From contig CM074807.1 of the NCBI GenBank assembly GCA_037447605.1, positions 62,001 through 126,000 of the forward strand: a DNA stretch of 64,000 nt, in the 5' to 3' direction. A program made the translations under genes and the position numbers. Positions within the stretch are counted from its first letter, which is position 1; the number at the start of each line of letters is the position of its first letter. This document shows positions 27,421-39,204 of the stretch, one piece after another. A model generated the notes under the pieces. That model saw nothing but the letters and a program-made list of their open reading frames with translations, was not told the origin of the DNA and did no database searches. The stretch is from Zygnema circumcarinatum (taxonomy: Eukaryota > Streptophyta > Zygnematophyceae > Zygnematales > Zygnemataceae).

Positions 27421-30070
27421 TTAAGCTGCTCTGTTAGGAGGACTGTGCTTCAGTTTCAAGAGGATCTGCAGGATAAACCATACATGGAGAAGCGGTGAGC
27501 AATCTGTCAAATAACGAAAAATAGCATATCTGATATCTGGCAGAGCTCGACTGTTCAAGTTAAGTAGGCTCTTGATACTATCACATTCACATTCGTGCAG
27601 GACAAGTTTTTCCGGGAGATCCCTTTCACCTCGGATCCAACCCAAAGCGACTTTCTAGACACCACTCCACAGTGGGGAGGCATAGTATCTAAAGGCTAAC
27701 GACGATCTCATGCAGCCTCATCAGTGCAGAAAATAAGGAAGAGCGACAATGTGAAGTCCTCAACATGAACAAGGTCAGCAGGTCACAAACACGCATTGAA
27801 GTGGCCTCGGGGACAAAAGAGAGGGGATATTACCACTTCCCACAGTCACAGAAGAAAACTGGCTGATTAACTCGAATCAAAACACCAAAGAAGCACAAGT
27901 TAAATTTCCTGAGCTACCAATCCTCTTCCCTCTGAAAGACGCATCGAGACATAAAAGGCTTTCTCTCCCACTGATTTGAAAAACACAAACGATGAGCATG
28001 CTGCTCAATGCCTCCTCCATGCAGCACAACAGACCTACCAAAACTCTCCCAACTGCACTCCCTGGGCATCGGGAGCAAATGCTGACCTGACGCATTCTCC
28101 CCTTGTCCGTCTGTTTCCCCTGTTTCGCATCGGCCAGCAAGGTGGAAGTTCGCTGCGGCTCCCCACCCTTGTTCTTTGACTTCGCATCCTTCTTGCCGGC
28201 AGTTGGCAGATCGAAGTTGATGAAGGCAGTCACAGCCTCCCAGTAATTTCCGCCAACTTTTGCGTTCAGACTCTCCAGATTGCCAAAGACGACCTTCTCC
28301 TTCTCCCTGAAACCCCCACCTCATCATGGAATCTCTCTGTGAACAATATATATTTAATTGTTGACGCCTACACGGGATACTGTTCCCGTGATAACTAAGT
28401 AAATACATCAAGCAATGAAGCTCATAGCCCGGACTGCAAGAATCAATTATTTTGACGGTAGTAGTTGTAGTCTACTTCCTATAACTATTTGCTTAGGATA
28501 GGAATCGACTAATCCTTCACGTGTCGTTTTAGCAACTTCACGCTGCTAAAATAACACGTGCGAGTCGCCTTAATCGTGTAGTCGTAACCATGTCGAAGTT
28601 GCTGATGCCTAAATGCCTAAAAGTGCCCCCCCTACCATAGATGACGCACGCTCATTTGCTGAACTAAACCGTACACCAAAAGGTGCGAATATGTCCAAGC
28701 TTCTGATTTTCAACAGTCCAATATACCTAGCTAAAAGGGATGCCGATATTACAGCCCATATCAGAAGAGTGGAAGACTTTACAAAAGCTCACTAAGCTAA
28801 TATTCTCTCTGTACGCCTGCACAGAACCTTTCCACTTCAGGCAGTTATGGCACTCTCATGAACTGGTCGTCCTGGGAACAGCCTGAAGAGGTTCAATGAA
28901 TGCAGAAATTCGTAGTGCAAAGTGCACTTAAGTGGCCAGCCATGGCCGGCTATGCAATTTATTGCTTCAAGAAAAAGTGCTAGTGATGCTGATGAAACAT
29001 ACCGGTTGTTGACCTTCGCTTGTGAAATTGTCAGCTCGCGCTTCTTATAGAAGCTCTCTTGTTCTTTTTTCGCAGACACTACAATCTGCAATCACTGAGT
29101 CGCAACCTGGTCAGCAAAACGTCCATGACACGAAGAGGTCCTGATACATTTCACACAAACAAACACTCTTCAAATTCGATTTTTCCAGACCCGCAGTCAC
29201 AACACCAAATACGAGCACCGTCCACATCTTCTTCCAGGCCATCCATTTATTTAAATGTAGTGATCTGTTGTAAACACCAAAACTCGAGAACCAGTAATAG
29301 GATCCTATCCTCCTTTCAAAATGATGAAGATGCACACACCTCGTCGTGCTTCTGTTGAGAAAGGTGAGCTTTCTCCTCCAATTCCTGCCCTCTCTTCTGC
29401 CGCCATTCTCTGCCACATCCAATCAGCGGCCAACTAAGGTTGACCATTTTGCGACTGGCGGGAACAGATTTTGCCATGAAGGACAGACTACGAGAAACTA
29501 CATGCATTAATAAAATAAGGTAGAGCTCATAGATCTGAATCTCCTACTATCCAAAAAATTGTTGGACTCTCATGGGAAGGACCGACAAAATAAATCACCC
29601 AAAAACACAAAATCCGGCAATGAAAACACCTTGCGTTGCTGCAGATGCCCAAACATGCTGCCACCTGCTTTTATCACATGAGAGACGGGGACCTATCCGT
29701 CGCTCACAACACAACCAAACCTCCTTACGTTCTGCGGCGTTCCAAAAAATCTATAATCCGTCGTCTCAATATTCAAGCTGAACCTTTACTGGTTCTATGC
29801 GAGATGCTCGGACAGAAAAAAGGGCCATCTAATCCTCGATCTGTTGCAAACTACGCACCTCAGAAGAAGAGACTCTTCAGGCTCCATCTGCATAGGAGGT
29901 GGCAGAATCGGGCCACCATTCACAAACTCGTCGTCCAGCATACCGTTGCCTGCTGCTGCTGCAGGGGGGTTGTACTCTCCTGCTTCCTCGCCATACCCGT
30001 CCTGCAAGCCCTCACCTTCATACTGATCGTACGAAGGCTCGGGGTTGCCGTAGTCGAACATGCTGGCCAT
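27421..30070 (-). CDS. CLC: Clathrin light chain
   Basis: Light chain of the clathrin triskelion, acting on endocytic and trans-Golgi coated vesicles. Exons in coding order: 30070-29859, 29409-29340, 29085-29003, 28306-28087, 27465-27421; 209 aa, all phases match. Plant hallmarks: acidic N-terminus starting MASMFDYGNPEP, GPILPPPMQMEPEE, the heavy-chain-binding helix REWRQKRGQELEEKA, FYKKRELTISQAKVNNREKE, then TDKGRMRQ joined across the last intron to ILLKLKHSPPNRAA. At 209 aa it is shorter than the Arabidopsis light chains (about 258-338 aa), mainly through a short linker before the C-terminal block. Start chosen because it is the first Met in the exon and the sequence is conserved from there. 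Confidence 0.94.
28518..28560. repeat. Perfectly placed inverted repeat with CACGTG tips
   Basis: Two 17-nt arms (28518-28534 and 28544-28560) pair with two mismatches around a 9-nt loop, inside the third clathrin light chain intron. Both ends read CACGTG. It could be a tiny MITE remnant or a transcript hairpin. Confidence 0.7.
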
Positions 30071-30854
30071 GGCGCGCCGGAAATAGACCGCGCTCTCAAC
30101 TGCCCTCCTCCCTGCTGGCCCTTCCCCTTCCCTTCCCTTTCCGCTGAAGGAAGGCTGCAGGCGCGCGCGAACGGCCCCTTCCCTTCCCCTTCCCCCCCCG
30201 TGTCAGCCGGCCCCGCCCGCCCGCCCGCCGTCGGGAGGACTGAGGGAGCGCCGCGTGCGAACGGTCCGGCCGGCCGTCGTCGCTGCCCAACTGCTCGCTC
30301 GCTCGGAGGGAGGAAGGTGGTGGGACTCATCGCATGGCATGGCATAGTATGGCATGGCATAGTATGGCATGGCATAGTATGGCATGGCATAGTATGGCAT
30401 GGCATGGCTCGTGATGCAGCCGGCCATGTCATCGCATGCTTCAGGACTCGGCGAAGGCATGCTCAAACGAAGAGGCGAAGAGAGGGGAGGAGAGGAGAGA
30501 AGAGTCTGAGAGCTGAGGAGGAGCAGGCGGGCTCAACCGGCAGGGCAGGACAGTGAGTGTGACGCTCAAGCAGCAGGGGTCGCGAACTGATATGCCGATG
30601 TAAACAGGGAGCGCCACCTTTCATGGGGACCACGGGAAGGGGGGCTGAACGAGGTTTGTTGCGAGACACGGACACATAAGCCATGGAGGCCAACAATCAT
30701 GAACTATACACGCACGAGAGCCGAGATTGGCATATTACTCTCAAGCACCTGCCCTGCACCTCATCAGAGGAACAAAATGAACAATCGAAAAGTTGCAACT
30801 GAAACGGTAAAAGTTGTTCTCTGAAGTTAGATGCCACTCAGGGAAAGCGACATT
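30071..30854. other. Clathrin light chain upstream region / RBM25 3' flank
   Basis: GC-rich leader directly before the clathrin light chain ATG, then a pentamer repeat at 30332-30408 (GCATG, GCATA, GTATG units) and about 400 bp of plain sequence up to the RBM25 stop codon. No gene seen. Confidence 0.6.
30332..30408. repeat. (GGCAT/AGTAT)n pentamer repeat
   Basis: Regular alternation of GGCAT pairs with AGTAT about 260 bp upstream of the clathrin light chain ATG. Related to the CATGG array at 9071-9155. Confidence 0.93.
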
Positions 30855-33800
30855 TCACTTTCCCTGATTCGCAAGGCCTGTCTCAATCCGTCTGATCTCG
30901 AAAATGAGCATGCGCCACATTTTAAGGACGAACATCTCCGCCTCGTCGTCAAGGATGGGCTCGAGCAGCTCCAGCATGGCGGCGCCCGTGACGTGCTCCT
31001 GCGTGTTGCGCACGATGAAGTCCACCAGAGTCATCTCCTCCTCACCCAAAAATTCCTTAATCTTCCGTTGAATCCAGGGCCGCATTCTCGAGTGCAGGTT
31101 ATGCTGCGCCATTCACATTTACACGCGTGAGCGAAGCAAAAACTCACTTCAGAAGTGAATGGAGAGGAGGCTTCTGTCGCATGGACTCAGAGAAGCTCCA
31201 AAATATCCAACACTGACTTCGCAAAACAACCCCCAAGCACGACCAATCCTGAAGGTAAGCATTTTCCTTCGCAATCTCCCCGAACATCAACGGTTGTGGC
31301 ACAAGAAGCAGACAAATCGGGCTCACTTGAAGCCTGAAGCCCCATCCCCTTCAAAAGAAAACTACTGCAGTTGACCCGCCTTTCAATGCCATACTCGGCA
31401 GCTTTAATCATTCAGCAAAGGAAGGGCCCGACACAGTTGGACGAACATCAGAGGAGAATTAAATCCATCACAGGATGAACGCTCAACCTCGGTGCACAAA
31501 TCAAAATGCTCATCATATGCTCCATCACCTATGTCTGGGCCCAAACTGTTGGCTTGGCAGCCCCCAAGCACGTCCCCTTGTTTTCGAAAGCGGAAAGAAC
31601 CGGGAGTAGCTTAGCTCACCTTGTCATAGATGTCCCAATCGACAGGATAACTGAAGAGCTCCTCTTTAGTTTTCGGGATTGTATCGATTAGAGATTTTGC
31701 GTCTCTGAAAGGCTTCACTTCGCTCGTCTTTGCCTTCCTTTCTTCCTTCCTACCTCTATCTGAATCACTTGCCCGGACCTTGTCCTGCTGTCTATGCTCC
31801 GCCTCCTCCTTCGGCTCTTTCCCAGGCGTGCCAGCACCCCCCCCCACAATCTGTGAGAGACGCTTTGCATACTCCGCAGCAGCCGCAATATTGGCCACCA
31901 TGCCATCACCTCCCCCAACGGGAGGGGCTGCTGTAGCTGACTGAACCCCAGGCCCCGAGCTGGGCCAAACGCCGCCAAACTCCACTTCTTCTCCATAGTC
32001 AATAGGCACAAGCGGCCGCATCTTGTCCACCTTCACGGTGTCATCTTCTTCCTCTCCAAAGGCTGCTGCAAGCGACAGCTTGCTCGAACCAGGGAGACCA
32101 AAGCCGAGCTTCTTCTTCGCCTCTGCAGCTCTTGCACTCTCGAAAGAAGTCAAAGAACCTTCTTTTTCGATCTTTATTAGTGGGCGACCATTGCTGACAA
32201 TGACTTCTTCTGCACATGACGTGTAGAAATACAGGCGTGTCAGTCGGCAGGTCAGATCGGTCAACTGTGGCGTATTTTGCCACAATCAGCATCCGGAGAA
32301 ACAAAAAAACAAACCCACAGCAGACTAAAGAGCGTGCGTGCTGCCACCGAGAGACACTCTGCGGTTGCTCCTTACTCTTGGGCCCCTCTGCCTCCATCTC
32401 TCGCTCCCGTGCCTGCGCTGTCGCTTCGCGCACCAAAGTCGCGGCTACAGGCACAGGCAAAGGTGCCTCCTCAGGAAGAACAGGCAGTGTTCTGGCCAAG
32501 GGAACGGCAGGCAGAGCTCCGCTGGGTGCAGGCATTGGCAGGCGGGGGAGGGGAGGGGGGGCGGCAGCAATGGGACTGGCTGGCCTGACAGCAGCAGGGA
32601 GGATCAACGGAGGTAGGACCACAGGTGGTATTTCGAGCTTCACGAATGTGGTGGTGGGCAGTGGGGACACAGAAGCATCAGCCATCTGGGCGTCTTCGTC
32701 TGCTACATGGCCGTTTTCACGCGAAGGTTGAGCTCTTGCTTCCACTTCCATAGCTGTTGCAGCATCAACGCGTAAAGCAGCTTTTGTCTCCTCTTCTAGC
32801 CGTCTCCTTTTCGCCTCTGCAAGCTCTTGCTCCTCCTTTAATGCATCCATCTCGTCATCTTCTTCTTCTCTCATCCTTCTCCTTGCTGCCTCTTCACCAA
32901 GATGTCCATGACGCCTCCGCCACTCATCCTCCTCGGATTCCTCTTCTTGTTCCTTGATTGTGTGCCTCCTTTCTCGCTCCCTTTCCTTCTCTCGCTCCCT
33001 GTCATGCTGTCGCCGCCTCTCCATTTCTTTCTCCCTTTTCTCCCAATCGCTCTCTTTATCTGCATAAAGCCTTTCAGCATCTCGATGCGACCGCTCGCGC
33101 TCTCTCTCCCGCCGCGTCCTTTCACGCTCTCTCTCACGCTCGATGCGGGCGTACTCTGTTTCCTTTTCCTCGTGCTCACGAGCTTTTTCCTTCTCTCTGT
33201 GACTACTCCTCTTTCTCCTGTCTGCTGACATGGCGTCCTCTTTCTCCCCCTCCAGAGTCACCTTCTGCTCGCTGTCTGTGTCACCGGCCTTATGGGCGGG
33301 CTCTCCTGCAAACGATAGGCACATGGAAAGCACGACGAGTGAAGCATGAGCGGGAGATGTGGCAGCTTGACTGTCAGATAGCCCTGTCCCATCCAACAGT
33401 GCAGCATGCATCGATTCACATCAGCCACAACGACCAAGTGATTTCTTGGTATTGCCGGGCAACTCACCGTGTTTTGCAGCTTCAGAGCTATCTTTCAGTC
33501 TCTGGGTTGCTTTCAACGCTGCTGTAACTTCTGAAGGGAGAGATGGGGGTGGGGGAGGAAGTAGCTTGACTCTGCAAACCCAGATACCGACGATGTGTGA
33601 GATGGTATTGCAATTCCAAGAGCCCGCCCAAGTCAAACTCCATACTTCAAGTCAAAAGGCACAGATGGACCCTGGGCTGGCTAGTGGTGATTCCTAGTGC
33701 TGACAACAACACTACCAGTGATTGATTCCAACTCTTAAAGAGCAAAGAGGCACTTTTATGCATATGGATTTGAAAGCTGACCTTTCATCCACCATCCTCT

Positions 33801-36696
33801 TAATCTCCTTAAGTGCCTCTTCATCTCCTTCTCTGTCACTGATAAGGACCAAACCCAATTTCCGAGACGCTTCTTCCTTCAACTCTTCGTCTGTCTCCTT
33901 CAACTTCTCTTTCCCGTGCTCCCCTCCTTCACGTTTGTCATTGCCAGCCTTTGTCTCGTGTCTCTCCCCAAGAAACTCAGGCGCCTTCTCTGAAACACCT
34001 GCCTTCTCGTCACCAGGGACTTTTTCTTCATGTTGCTTTTCTGAGAGGTCCTGTGAAACTGCTTCACGAGGACCGTCGCTCTGTTTATCACCCCGCTCAT
34101 CTTTGAGGAGCAAGCCGATTGGCTCCCTCTCCTTATCTTTCAACGGCTCATCGGCACCATCTGCAGGCTCCTTCTTCTCCTCTGCTTCTTCAATCCTCGG
34201 GCCGGTTGATACTTGCCGTTTCTTTGCAACATATCGCTCAAGGTAGTCCCGCGTAGCTTGGTTCACATTCAACTGCACCATCCAAAAAATCTCACTTAGA
34301 ATCGAAGTTCATGACCAGAAATCACCAGTAGGTCAAATTTGAACAACAGAAAACAGCACCTTCGGAGAGTCAGATGACCATGGACTTAGCTGACATGCCA
34401 AAGAATGAACAGTTATGATCGCAACTGAATATTTTCCGTCTCGGACTTTGAACCACTGTCATTACTTAGACAAATGCAGAAATTAACCCCAGCTGGCCAG
34501 AAAACGTACCACAAGTTCCTGCCCCTCCAAAGAAAACTTATTCAGCAGACGCAGGGCCCTCAGTACACCTTCAGCAGATTCAAACTCGCAAAATCCAAAC
34601 CCCTTCGGAACTTGGGTCGAAGGATCTTGTGCTCGCTTCCAGCTCTTAATGGTGCCACAAAGCTGCAAATGGAGAAAGACCTTGGTAGAGGTCAATCGCA
34701 TATCTGACTAGTTCTGCCTTCCCAAAGATATCCCTCACAGCAACAAGTATTGACCAGCCTTAGCTACCTTTCCCTTTCAATCTTGCTGTTGTGTAATGGT
34801 CTCATGCCGTGACTCACCTCCAGGACTTTCTTTAAAAATGCATCGTCCACTGTAGGTGCAATCTTCCCAACGTAGAGAGTCGTATGCGGCTTCTCTGGAA
34901 GAGGTAAAGGTGCAAGCTGCCCGACAGCTTTTGCTGCTATTTCTGCCAGCGAGTAACTGCCAGGTGGCCTAGTGCCCATTGGAACTGGAAGAGACACTGG
35001 CCGCGGTGCCATGCTGCTGTTGACAGGCGGACCACTTAGAGGCCTGGAAAGAGGCATGGACGAGGGCAGCATGGAAGGCGGCCGACCATGCATGCCCGGA
35101 TGTGGGCGCAGCATCGGGTTGTACGGAGGAGGTCCATATCGAGGAAGCATTCCTGCAGTGCCAGGGCCAACGACTGTGGCACCCTGTATCAGATCTAAGG
35201 TCGCTACAAGACAAGAAAAATACTCCTCTCTCCAGTATACGTCCTTCAAGGGTCAATGGGTTGACTGAGTAGCTTACCCATCAAGGCATGGACAACAAAT
35301 GGACATGTGAGTCCATATGAAGCTTAAGAAGGGCCCAGCCTCGAACCACTAGAACAAGTCTCAGAACGCAACTCCCATGCGGAGGCGGTTTTGGAACTCA
35401 CCTCCAGCAAGCATATGGAATGAAAGCGCCCGTCATTTCGATGCAACTATTGTTCACATGGTCTGCTAGTGCAGTACTCATAACATGCCAGAAAGTGACT
35501 TTAGGTATAAGGGAAGCACCTGCTCTTTCCAAAATACTCATTACTACTGTGTGTCTAATAAGAGCCAATTTCAACCCAAGCTCCGGCAGGGACTATAGCT
35601 TCAAGGATGGGCAGCTTCTGAAAAGCTGCACATCCACAAGTCGTCAGCCATATCAGCACTCTTGCGGACAAGCTGCTATCCGCGATAGTCGGGGAGGCAT
35701 GTGCATCTCGAACTCCGGTGGGACTACACCATAAGCTCATGCCCGAGATTGAGTTTGAAGTTCATTCATGCAGGAAACGTAGTTCAGATAAAGGGACAAC
35801 CTGGCTATCGAGAGTGGTCAAATAAAGCAAACAATTCCCGACGCAAAATTGTAAAAAGCTCATTCCCTTGTCGGATCCTGGCATTAGATTTTGCTGTGCT
35901 CAGCGTGGTTCCAAAAAGTGATTTCAAACCACGTGCTTTCGAGTCGAAGAAGCTGTTGGACAGGATTTAACCGCCTCTGGCCATGACAGCAGATGACATT
36001 CTCGGAAGGCAACACCTTAAGACGAAAACTGAAAACCTCAGACTTGGGGGAGTTAAGGCATACCACAACAGATGCTGATGGATCTTAACTCGACGCGCTC
36101 TTCCCAGCATGGCCGCGACACGATTCAGAGCTGTGAGAGAAAACAGCCCGTCATGGACTAAGCAGTCTTACATGTTTGCCGTCTTGACCGCTTCTGTGAA
36201 AGACTGATGCTATGTGAACTAAACGGTGGAAGTCCCTTCTCGCCTCTTGTACTAAGAATCCTCCCTTGCCCATCAAGCAATTCGGCGAAGCGACTGCTTC
36301 ACTAAAGCTAGGTTAACTGAAAGAAAAGTTGAAGTTTACGTTAGTATGGCGGAACCTAGCAGGATGTCGTATACGGAGGTTGTGCTGTGTCAATCCTTGA
36401 AATCAGTCTACATATCCCTGTCAGAGTTACTTTGTCAATATTCGTGGATTTAGTTCCTTCAGATAGATGGTGGTCACCTCGAAATAGCTTCGAAAGCACT
36501 TACCTCCCAAGGGGGGCCTTCCCAGCAGCGGCGGTGGAGGAGCGCTGGAGTAGCCAGACGTTGGCGGTGGAGCGAATGGCAGGGCGCCCGAGAAGGGTGC
36601 GCCCGAACTCGGTGGCCCCAGAGGCCTCGCTCCCATGCTGCTGGGACCCGTGGAGGGCTGCTGGCTTGTGCCAGGCGCCGCCCCATACGGATTCAT
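30855..36696 (-). CDS. RBM25: RBM25-like splicing factor (RRM, RE/RD-rich, PWI)
   Basis: Nuclear spliceosome-associated RNA-binding protein, RBM25/Snu71 family, which in animals promotes U1 snRNP binding to alternative 5' splice sites. Exons placed: 36696-36504 (Pro/Gly-rich N-terminus), 35183-34818, 34662-34510, 34272-33782, 33571-33468, 33305-32376, 32209-31620, 31103-30855. The RRM is split over exons: TTLYVGKIAPTVDDAFL, then GFGFCEFESAEGVLRALRLL. A long acidic/Glu-Arg region with RERERERS-type stretches follows, then KLGFGLPGSSK. The C-terminal PWI domain runs PWIQRKIKEFLGEEE, VDFIVRNTQEHV, LDDEAEMFVLKMWRML. Exon 1 ends in phase 1 and the next placed exon opens in phase 0, so one exon of 3n+2 nt between 35184 and 36503 is missing. 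All other junctions agree in phase. Confidence 0.92.
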
Positions 36697-37451
36697 CTCT
36701 GCAACCTTTCTTCACAAAGCACCTCCGTCTCCTGTGCAGCGTTGTCTTCTCATCCGCAGCGTTCGCAGAGTGTGGAGAGAAAGAGCAAGTGATGGAGGAG
36801 CTCCGTTGTCGACGAAAGCAATAAAAGGGAAACAGAAAAATCTAACGAGAGCTAATGAAGGTAAAGTCAAAAACGTGGTGGGAGCTCCGGAGAGTCCATA
36901 CGAGCAATGACAGTTTAGAGAGAGAGCTTTGGAAGCCAGTTACAGAGAGCAAAACTTTAAGTCAAAGGCCAGCTGGGCTAGTCGAAAAGCTATCAAGAAG
37001 GAAAAAACGAGCCTGCCTTGAAAGCTAAGCAGATCTGCAGAGAAGCGCCATGTTGGGAAAGTCAAGTGCCTGCCAGGACTCCTCCGCTGCGCGCGCAGGC
37101 GGCCATGGCCGAGCGCTGCGCGGGAGTAGAAGCTAATGCGTTTAGGAACGGGAGCGGTTTTAGGGCGCGAGGGGCGGGGCGGAAGGGCGGGGCGTGGCCG
37201 CCGGGCGGGTTCAGGAGCCCGCGCGTCTCCCTCGGCGTCGTCGCCATGGCCGCTGCTCGCTAGGACAGGCAGCGGCGATGGCAGCAGCAGGGAGAGCAAG
37301 GTGCGCTGCGGATCCGTCCGCTGCGTCTAGGTGAGGTGAAGGGGTGGAGATTCCATGGCGGAGTGCCTATCTGCAGGAGGAGAGGGGCGTCGTGCGGCGT
37401 GGAGGTAGCAGAATCGCTGTCTTGGAGGACGAGGTTTCAGGAGGCGGAGAG
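36697..37451. promoter_or_regulatory. Shared upstream region of RBM25 and LSM12
   Basis: 755 bp between the two divergent start codons. GC-rich toward LSM12 (37140-37330, with GGGCGGGGCG-type runs) and no clear TATA box on either side. A bidirectional promoter is inferred from geometry alone. Confidence 0.5.
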
Positions 37452-39204
37452 ATGGAGGGGGCTGGTCAGACTGCAGGAAGCGCAGCGCAGTTTGTGGAGG
37501 GCTTCCGTATGGCAATCACAACAACTCTTGGAGAGAAGTTTGAAGGGGAGGTCTTGACGTTTGACAATGTGTCAAACAGTGTCGTTCTTCATATCCTACT
37601 CTGCTGGCTGTGGTTTTTTCATGAAATGTGCTCCTGGATACTTTGGGGTTTGCTTCTTATTGAAGCGATGGATGTTGTGGCTGAAAGTTGGCGAGAATGG
37701 CGTCCATGTGCTGCCAATTTACTTGTTCCACCATCGGAATGAAGTAAAGACCTAGCTTTAGTTCAATGGGGGTTTTTTCCTTAACTGATAATTCACAGGA
37801 TATAGGCAGCAGCGGGTTGAAGAGAAATCTTCGTTTTCTGAGAGCGAACTGCATTAAGGACTCTAAATATATTGGACGTGGCAGTGAGCCATTCGAGTTC
37901 CAAGTTCCTCAAATTGATCTCACTCAATTACGGGCGAAGGAAGAAGCTGCAATCAGGTGAGGTCATTGCAATTAGGGGGCTCGAGGTGCTGATATGGAGA
38001 TGGAGGTCTGCAACTGATCCATGCCAATCTGCTAAACTCCGTGCAATCTTTTTTGAGGGGAATGCAGTGAGCTAACTTCATTGCTTGCCTGGGACCCGGT
38101 TGGCCTAAATCAGAAGAATCCAGCTGATTGCTTCCAGAGCAAAATACTTACCGGGTTTTGCGAATTGCGCGGACAGGATTGGACGTGTGTTTGTTAGTTG
38201 TGCCAAGTTCAATCGGTTTAAAGTGACCACTGTTGCGCATGGATGGAACAGAATGAACCAGATATTGCAGTTGCCATGCATGCAAGATCACGTGTTTAGA
38301 CTGTTGTCGGGACTGTCAGCACTAGTGCCATTGCAGGTGCAAGTGCAAGTTCAACGAACATTAAGTTGTTGGCATGACCTGGGATCGGCCATGTGCAGAC
38401 AAGCAGAGGCTGACGCAGAAAGAATTGGTGTGGGAGTGTCCCAGGAGGCACAGGACTTATTTGATGCCTTGTCCAAAACGTACGTCTCTAGACCTTATTC
38501 ATCCTAGCAATTTGTAAAATTTAGCTTAGCTGTGTTTAGCTGAACTGGAAAAAAGCCCTGAGTGAATTTCAGCAGAAAGTGTATGATAGTCACGGCATTG
38601 ATGATGTTGGTGATGTTATTTTGTTCAGGTCGCATCAACCATACTCAATGTGGTTTACACCTGTCTGTGAAATGGCTCTTGTACAACAGGTTACCTGTAA
38701 GGTGGGACAAAAGCACCATTGTTGTGATGGACGAGGTCAGAGTTAGCAGTCCCCATACTCCAGATAATGTATCTGGCGGATCAGCAGCCGCCATGGATCG
38801 TGTGAGGAAAGTTGTAAGTTCCAAATCATCGCTTCAGTCTTCTGCAGGATAATCTCGGTTTTTGCTGAGAACAAAGTCAGTACATTTCTGGCTTTAGGGG
38901 TACCACGCTGACAAGTTAGCTTCTGCCCTATTTTCCCATCCTACATGGTTTCAGACTAGCCGTGTTGATTTTCTCACTTGCTCCCACGTTGTTCTTCATG
39001 CCATTGAATGATGTGATCTGCCAATCAGCTTGGCTCTATATAATGTTGAAGTAGAGAGTACAAACGCGCGGAAAGTGTTTGAACCCTGCATTCCAATCTG
39101 CAGAAGTTGATTTTGGAGGTTCTCCTCCTTTTGCTGTTCGCTTACTCTGCTTCTTGCAGCTTGAATTGGAGCGGAGGCGACTTCAAGAGCGCTCCTCAAC
39201 TTGA
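37452..39204 (+). CDS. LSM12: LSM12 homologue (Sm-like and anticodon-binding domains)
   Basis: Homologue of LSM12, an ataxin-2-associated RNA-binding protein. Exons: 37452-37590, 37797-37956, 38399-38479, 38690-38813, 39160-39204; 182 aa, all phases agree. The N-terminal Sm-like part has TTLGEKFEGEVLTFD and NSVVLQDIGSSG across intron 1, then FLRANCIKDSKYIG. The anticodon-binding part has AEADAERIGVGVSQEAQDLF, PVRWDKSTIVVMDEVRV and VSGGSAA, ending LELERRRLQERSST. Intron 1 fits only as an AT-AC intron; a GT-AG reading breaks the reading frame. The other introns are GT-AG. The ATG at 37452 is followed directly by plant-like MEGAG; an upstream in-frame ATG at 37344 is possible but unconserved. 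Confidence 0.93.
37591..37796 (+). other. U12-type AT-AC intron in LSM12
   Basis: Intron 1 begins ATATCCTACT and ends AATTCAC. TTCCTTAAC, the U12 branch-site consensus, lies 11 nt before the 3' end. Splicing C|ATATCC...CAC|AG restores a Gln codon and the family sequence VVLQDIGSSG. Confidence 0.88.
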
